Shown piece by piece: positions 61,371-64,000 of a stretch of 64,000 nucleotides of DNA. The DNA is from Claveliimonas bilis. GTDB taxonomy: Bacteria > Bacillota > Clostridia > Lachnospirales > Lachnospiraceae. Location: assembly GCF_030296775.1 (NCBI RefSeq), contig NZ_AP027742.1, positions 2,046,001-2,110,000 of the forward strand, in the 5' to 3' direction. Made by a program: the position numbers and the translations under genes. How positions within the stretch are numbered: position 1 is the stretch's first letter; each line of letters opens with the position of its first letter. Under the pieces are notes generated by a model. The model worked only from the letters and a program-made list of their open reading frames with translations. It ran no database searches and was not told where the DNA came from.

Positions 61371-62402
61371 TTATTCCGCCTCTGCCTCAGAGATCGTATC
61401 AAAGCTTTCTACTGCTGTTCCTGCCAGCTCCTCCGGTACAGTAATTCCAAGATTTTCCGCTACCTTTGTATTTACGTAAAATCCGGGCTCTGTAATCGTT
61501 TCATAAGGAAGTTCTGACGCCTCTGCCTCTCCTTTGAGCACCTTTGCCGCCATCTGTCCTGTCTGCTTTCCAAGCGCAATATAATCCAATCCTTCTGCTG
61601 CAAGGCAGCCGATCTTTACCTGCTCGATCTCGCTTCCGAAAATCGGGATTCCCTTTTCATTCGCCTTTTCCAGAATAGTCGGCAGGGACGCAACCACTGT
61701 ATTGTCTGTCAGATTTGTAATGCAGTCTACCTGGCTTAATAAATCATCTGCCGCAAGAGAAATATCCGCTGTTGCCGTGATCCCTTTTTCCACAATCTCA
61801 AAATCGTAATCTCCTGCAAGTTCTTTATATGTTTCCAGCGCTGAAATAGAGTTGGCCTCACTTGTAGTATACATGATGCCGATCTTCTGGCCATCAGGGA
61901 GCATAGTCCGGATCATCTCAAGCTGTGCTTTAATCGGCAGTTCGTCAGATGTTCCTGTCACATTTCCTACCGGATTTCCTTCTTCATCTGCAAGTTCTGC
62001 CGCCACCGGATCTGTTACTGCTGTATAAATAACCGGAATATCTGTATCCATTGCTGCATTGTATGCGCTCTGAGCAGTAGGCGTTGCAATGGCGCATATC
62101 ATATCCACCTTGTCAGAAACGAAAGTATCGGATATCTGACTTGCCGTCCCCATATCTGCCGCTGCATTTTTGTAGTCCACCGTAAGATTTTCTCCTTCAA
62201 CGATTCCTTCCTCTTCCAAGCCCTGTAAGAATCCTTCCCGGCAGTTATCCAAAGAGCCGTGCTCTGCAAACTGTGAAATACCAATGGTATAGCTCTCTTC
62301 TCCACTTCCGGAATCTGATGATCCGGAGCTGCCTGCGCATCCTGCCGTCATTGCCATCGTCATTACTGCTGTTAATAATACTGCTACTGTTCTTCTTTTC
62401 AT
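61371..62402 (-). CDS. Substrate-binding lipoprotein of TrpXYZ-type transporter
   Basis: A 343-aa ABC substrate-binding protein. The lipobox MTAGC gives the lipidated cysteine C22, followed by a Ser/Gly linker. The body is of the periplasmic-binding type I fold (YTIGISQFAEHGSLDNCREGF, DIPVIYTAVTDPVAAEL, GTSDELPIKAQLEMIR). It belongs to the predicted aromatic amino acid (Trp/Tyr) transporters found downstream of T-boxes. The T-box in front reads out a TGG codon, which supports tryptophan. AAGGAG precedes the ATG. Confidence 0.85.
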   Translation of the reverse strand: MKRRTVAVLLTAVMTMAMTAGCAGSSGSSDSGSGEESYTIGISQFAEHGSLDNCREGFLQGLEEEGIVEGENLTVDYKNAAADMGTASQISDTFVSDKVDMICAIATPTAQSAYNAAMDTDIPVIYTAVTDPVAAELADEEGNPVGNVTGTSDELPIKAQLEMIRTMLPDGQKIGIMYTTSEANSISALETYKELAGDYDFEIVEKGITATADISLAADDLLSQVDCITNLTDNTVVASLPTILEKANEKGIPIFGSEIEQVKIGCLAAEGLDYIALGKQTGQMAAKVLKGEAEASELPYETITEPGFYVNTKVAENLGITVPEELAGTAVESFDTISEAEAE

Positions 62403-62531
62403 TGTTTTGTTCTCCTTTTCCTTTTTGATTCTTTGCTGTTGTTAGGAGAGAAAATCGTGAAATGAACTTCTTCTTCGTGCAAATGCGCATCCCGCCAAGC
62501 GTTTTATTTCATGGGGAACGAGGTTTCCTGT

Positions 62532-62845
62532 CAAATAAAAAACCGCCCCAAACCAAAGGTTTGAGGCGGTAATAAACTTTATTATCGCGGTACCACTCAA
62601 ATTGACGAAGCGTCCACTTTTCTCATGTACTAACATACACTCCTGATTGATAACGGGTTCGGTTCCCGACAAACCATACTCACCATTCCCGGTTTTCAGG
62701 CCGCCCTCGAAAGTCCATTCAACTATCCGTCCGGTACAGCACTTCCACCATCTGCCGCTCTCTTTCACCTTACAATGATAATCTACTTCTCTTTCTCATC
62801 GGTTTTGCTTATATGTATCTGATGGATATTACTTTACCTCTCTCA
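62532..62845 (-). promoter_or_regulatory. T-box riboswitch, tryptophan type
   Basis: On the minus strand the T-box motif GAGTGGTACCGCG (62598-62586) is followed by the terminator ACCGCCTCAAACC / GGTTTGGGGCGGT (62570-62541) and TTTTTT. Upstream lie the AGTAG-type element, AGAGAG, GGTGGAAG distal loop and GTTGAATGGACTTTCGAGG, in which TGG is the best specifier codon. When uncharged tRNA(Trp) pairs, the antiterminator forms and the transporter is expressed. The specifier is read by pattern, not by folding. Confidence 0.88.
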
Positions 62846-62885
62846 GATCATTTTGTCAAGACATTTTCCGTTTAAAATTATTTTA

Positions 62886-64000
62886 TCAGTCATCGATAAC
62901 CGGAACAGGGGTTTCATCCCAGGCATCCAGATCATTAATGTACTTCTTCGTTTCACTGGCAATGACATTTGACAACAGAAGAACTGCGATCAAGTTAGGT
63001 ACAGCCATCAAAGCATTCAGGATATCTGCCAGTGCCCATACAACGTCAAGTGCGACAACCGGAGCGATTGCTGCTACAGCAACATAAAGGATACGATATC
63101 CGATAAGTACTTTTTTACCTGCAAAGTATTCTACTGCACGTTCTCCGTAATATGCCCATCCAAGAACTGTTGAGTATGCGAAACAGATAATGCCGAGTGT
63201 CAGAATGATCGGTCCAAGATACGGAATCTGCTGGAATGCTAATGTAGTTAAAACTCCACCGTCCTCGATCTCATCCGCATTAATGTTTGGATTCTTCATA
63301 ACAGAAGTTACAATTACAAGACCGGACATCAGACATACAACTACTGTATCCCAGAAAGTACCTGTGGAAGATACCAGCGCCTGACGAACCGGATTTCTTG
63401 TCTGTGCTGCTGCCGCCGCGATAGGAGCAGAACCCATACCAGATTCATTGGAGAAAAGACCTCTCGCAATACCAAAACGCATTGCAGCCATAATACCTGT
63501 TCCTACAAGTCCGCCTGCCGCTGCTCCCGGAGTAAAGGCCAGTGTACAGATTGTCTTGATTGCCGGAATAATATAGTCATAATTGAAGCCAAGAATAATA
63601 ATACATCCCAGCACATAAAAGATTGCCATAAATGGAACCAGCTTCTCACACACGCTTGCAATACTCTTAATACCGCCGAAAATAACAATCGCAGTAAGAA
63701 CAGCAATTACAATACCAACGATCCATCCCGGAACACCAACGTTTTCTTCCACGATATTGGCAATCGCGTTTACCTGTGTGGCACAGCCGATACCAAAAGA
63801 AGCAAATCCAGCGAAAATCGCAAAGATCATACCAAGAACTTTTCCAAGGCCTTTCCATTTTAACCCTCTGGAAAGTGCATACATGGCACCGCCCTGCATA
63901 CGTCCGTCTTTTGTCTTTACACGGTATTTTACCGCGATCAGAGATTCGGAATACTTTGTAGCAATTCCGAATACACCGGAAAGCCAGCACCAAAGCACAG
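62886..64000 (-). CDS. Sodium:alanine symporter family protein (C-terminal part)
   Basis: The C-terminal about 371 residues of an AGCS-type amino acid:cation symporter; the start is outside the window. GALWCWLSG-like entry, KYRVKTKDGRMQGGAMYALSRGL, ALASTG-like FSNESGMGSAPIAAAAAQT and ILYVAVAAIAPVVALDVVWALADI are the family marks. About eight helices are seen. It takes up alanine or glycine with sodium. It ends 41 bp upstream of the T-box leader and no terminator is evident between them. Confidence 0.9.
   Translation of the reverse strand, partial: VLWCWLSGVFGIATKYSESLIAVKYRVKTKDGRMQGGAMYALSRGLKWKGLGKVLGMIFAIFAGFASFGIGCATQVNAIANIVEENVGVPGWIVGIVIAVLTAIVIFGGIKSIASVCEKLVPFMAIFYVLGCIIILGFNYDYIIPAIKTICTLAFTPGAAAGGLVGTGIMAAMRFGIARGLFSNESGMGSAPIAAAAAQTRNPVRQALVSSTGTFWDTVVVCLMSGLVIVTSVMKNPNINADEIEDGGVLTTLAFQQIPYLGPIILTLGIICFAYSTVLGWAYYGERAVEYFAGKKVLIGYRILYVAVAAIAPVVALDVVWALADILNALMAVPNLIAVLLLSNVIASETKKYINDLDAWDETPVPVIDD

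Overview
The window reads as a chromosomal segment of an anaerobic, spore-forming, gut-type Firmicute, most likely a Lachnospiraceae member close to the Clostridium scindens / C. hylemonae group. The reasons are the dgt-dnaG and infC-rpmI-rplT neighbourhoods, anaerobic ribonucleotide reductase NrdD/NrdG, a GerA/SpoVAF-type spore protein, a tryptophan T-box in front of a TrpXYZ-type transporter, DUF5688 and DUF6110-type proteins, strong A/G-rich ribosome binding sites, and a full set of bile-acid-inducible (bai) type genes. No phage, transposase, rRNA or CRISPR array was seen. Family assignments come from reading the sequences against remembered families; no search was run.

Layout. 1-9.6 kb (minus): 5' part of dnaG, a dGTPase-like HD hydrolase, a two-domain polyphosphate:AMP phosphotransferase, then a two-gene signalling unit (PAS-GGDEF-EAL protein and a CheB-CheR-PAS fusion) whose promoter lies beside a run of nine C. 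9.9-10.4 kb (plus): a lone SnoaL-fold protein with BaiE-like active-site spacing. 10.5-18.2 kb (minus): a tightly packed eight-gene glycan cluster with five ATP-grasp proteins, two family-2 glycosyltransferases and one pyruvyl-transferase-like protein. 18.3-30.8 kb: a rearranged bai locus, baiCD-baiE leftward, baiH rightward from a shared 440-bp control region, then a tandem-HTH AraC regulator overlapping a cupin-only partner, then baiA-baiB-baiG-baiF. Together these cover CoA ligation, 3-oxidation, two flavin-dependent (de)saturation steps, 7-dehydration, CoA transfer and uptake, which is the core of 7-dehydroxylation, but not in the single baiBCDEAFGHI operon known from C. scindens.

30.9-34.3 kb (minus): a Fur-like regulator, an intergenic region full of hairpins, a P1B-type metal ATPase with an unusual SCALK motif, a 99-aa DUF6110-type protein and an unannotated-size 26-aa membrane peptide. 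34.6-38.6 kb: two secreted-type dockerin proteins (transglutaminase-like, and LRR/Big2) with near-identical dockerins, the second lacking a proper start. 38.7-47.4 kb: a carbohydrate-type ABC operon (MsmX-like ATPase, HAD phosphatase, PHP/CehA hydrolase, binding lipoprotein, two permeases, MATE exporter) with an RpiR regulator. 47.5-49.2 kb: a decayed zone with a [FeFe]-hydrogenase C-terminal remnant, a chimeric small ORF and a DUF5688 gene.

49.5-51.1 kb: tRNA-Leu(AAG), rplT, rpmI and infC (AUU start) under an attenuator leader. 51.1-53.1 kb (plus): an NSS-family sodium symporter with a possible coupled leader peptide, and a YbaK-type deacylase. 53.2-59.6 kb (minus): B3/B4 tRNA-binding protein, DegV, SpoVAF/GerA, dUTPase, nrdG, nrdD with a pair of NrdR-box-like sites. 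59.7-64 kb (minus): T-box-controlled TrpXYZ-type ABC transporter and the C-terminal part of a sodium:alanine symporter.
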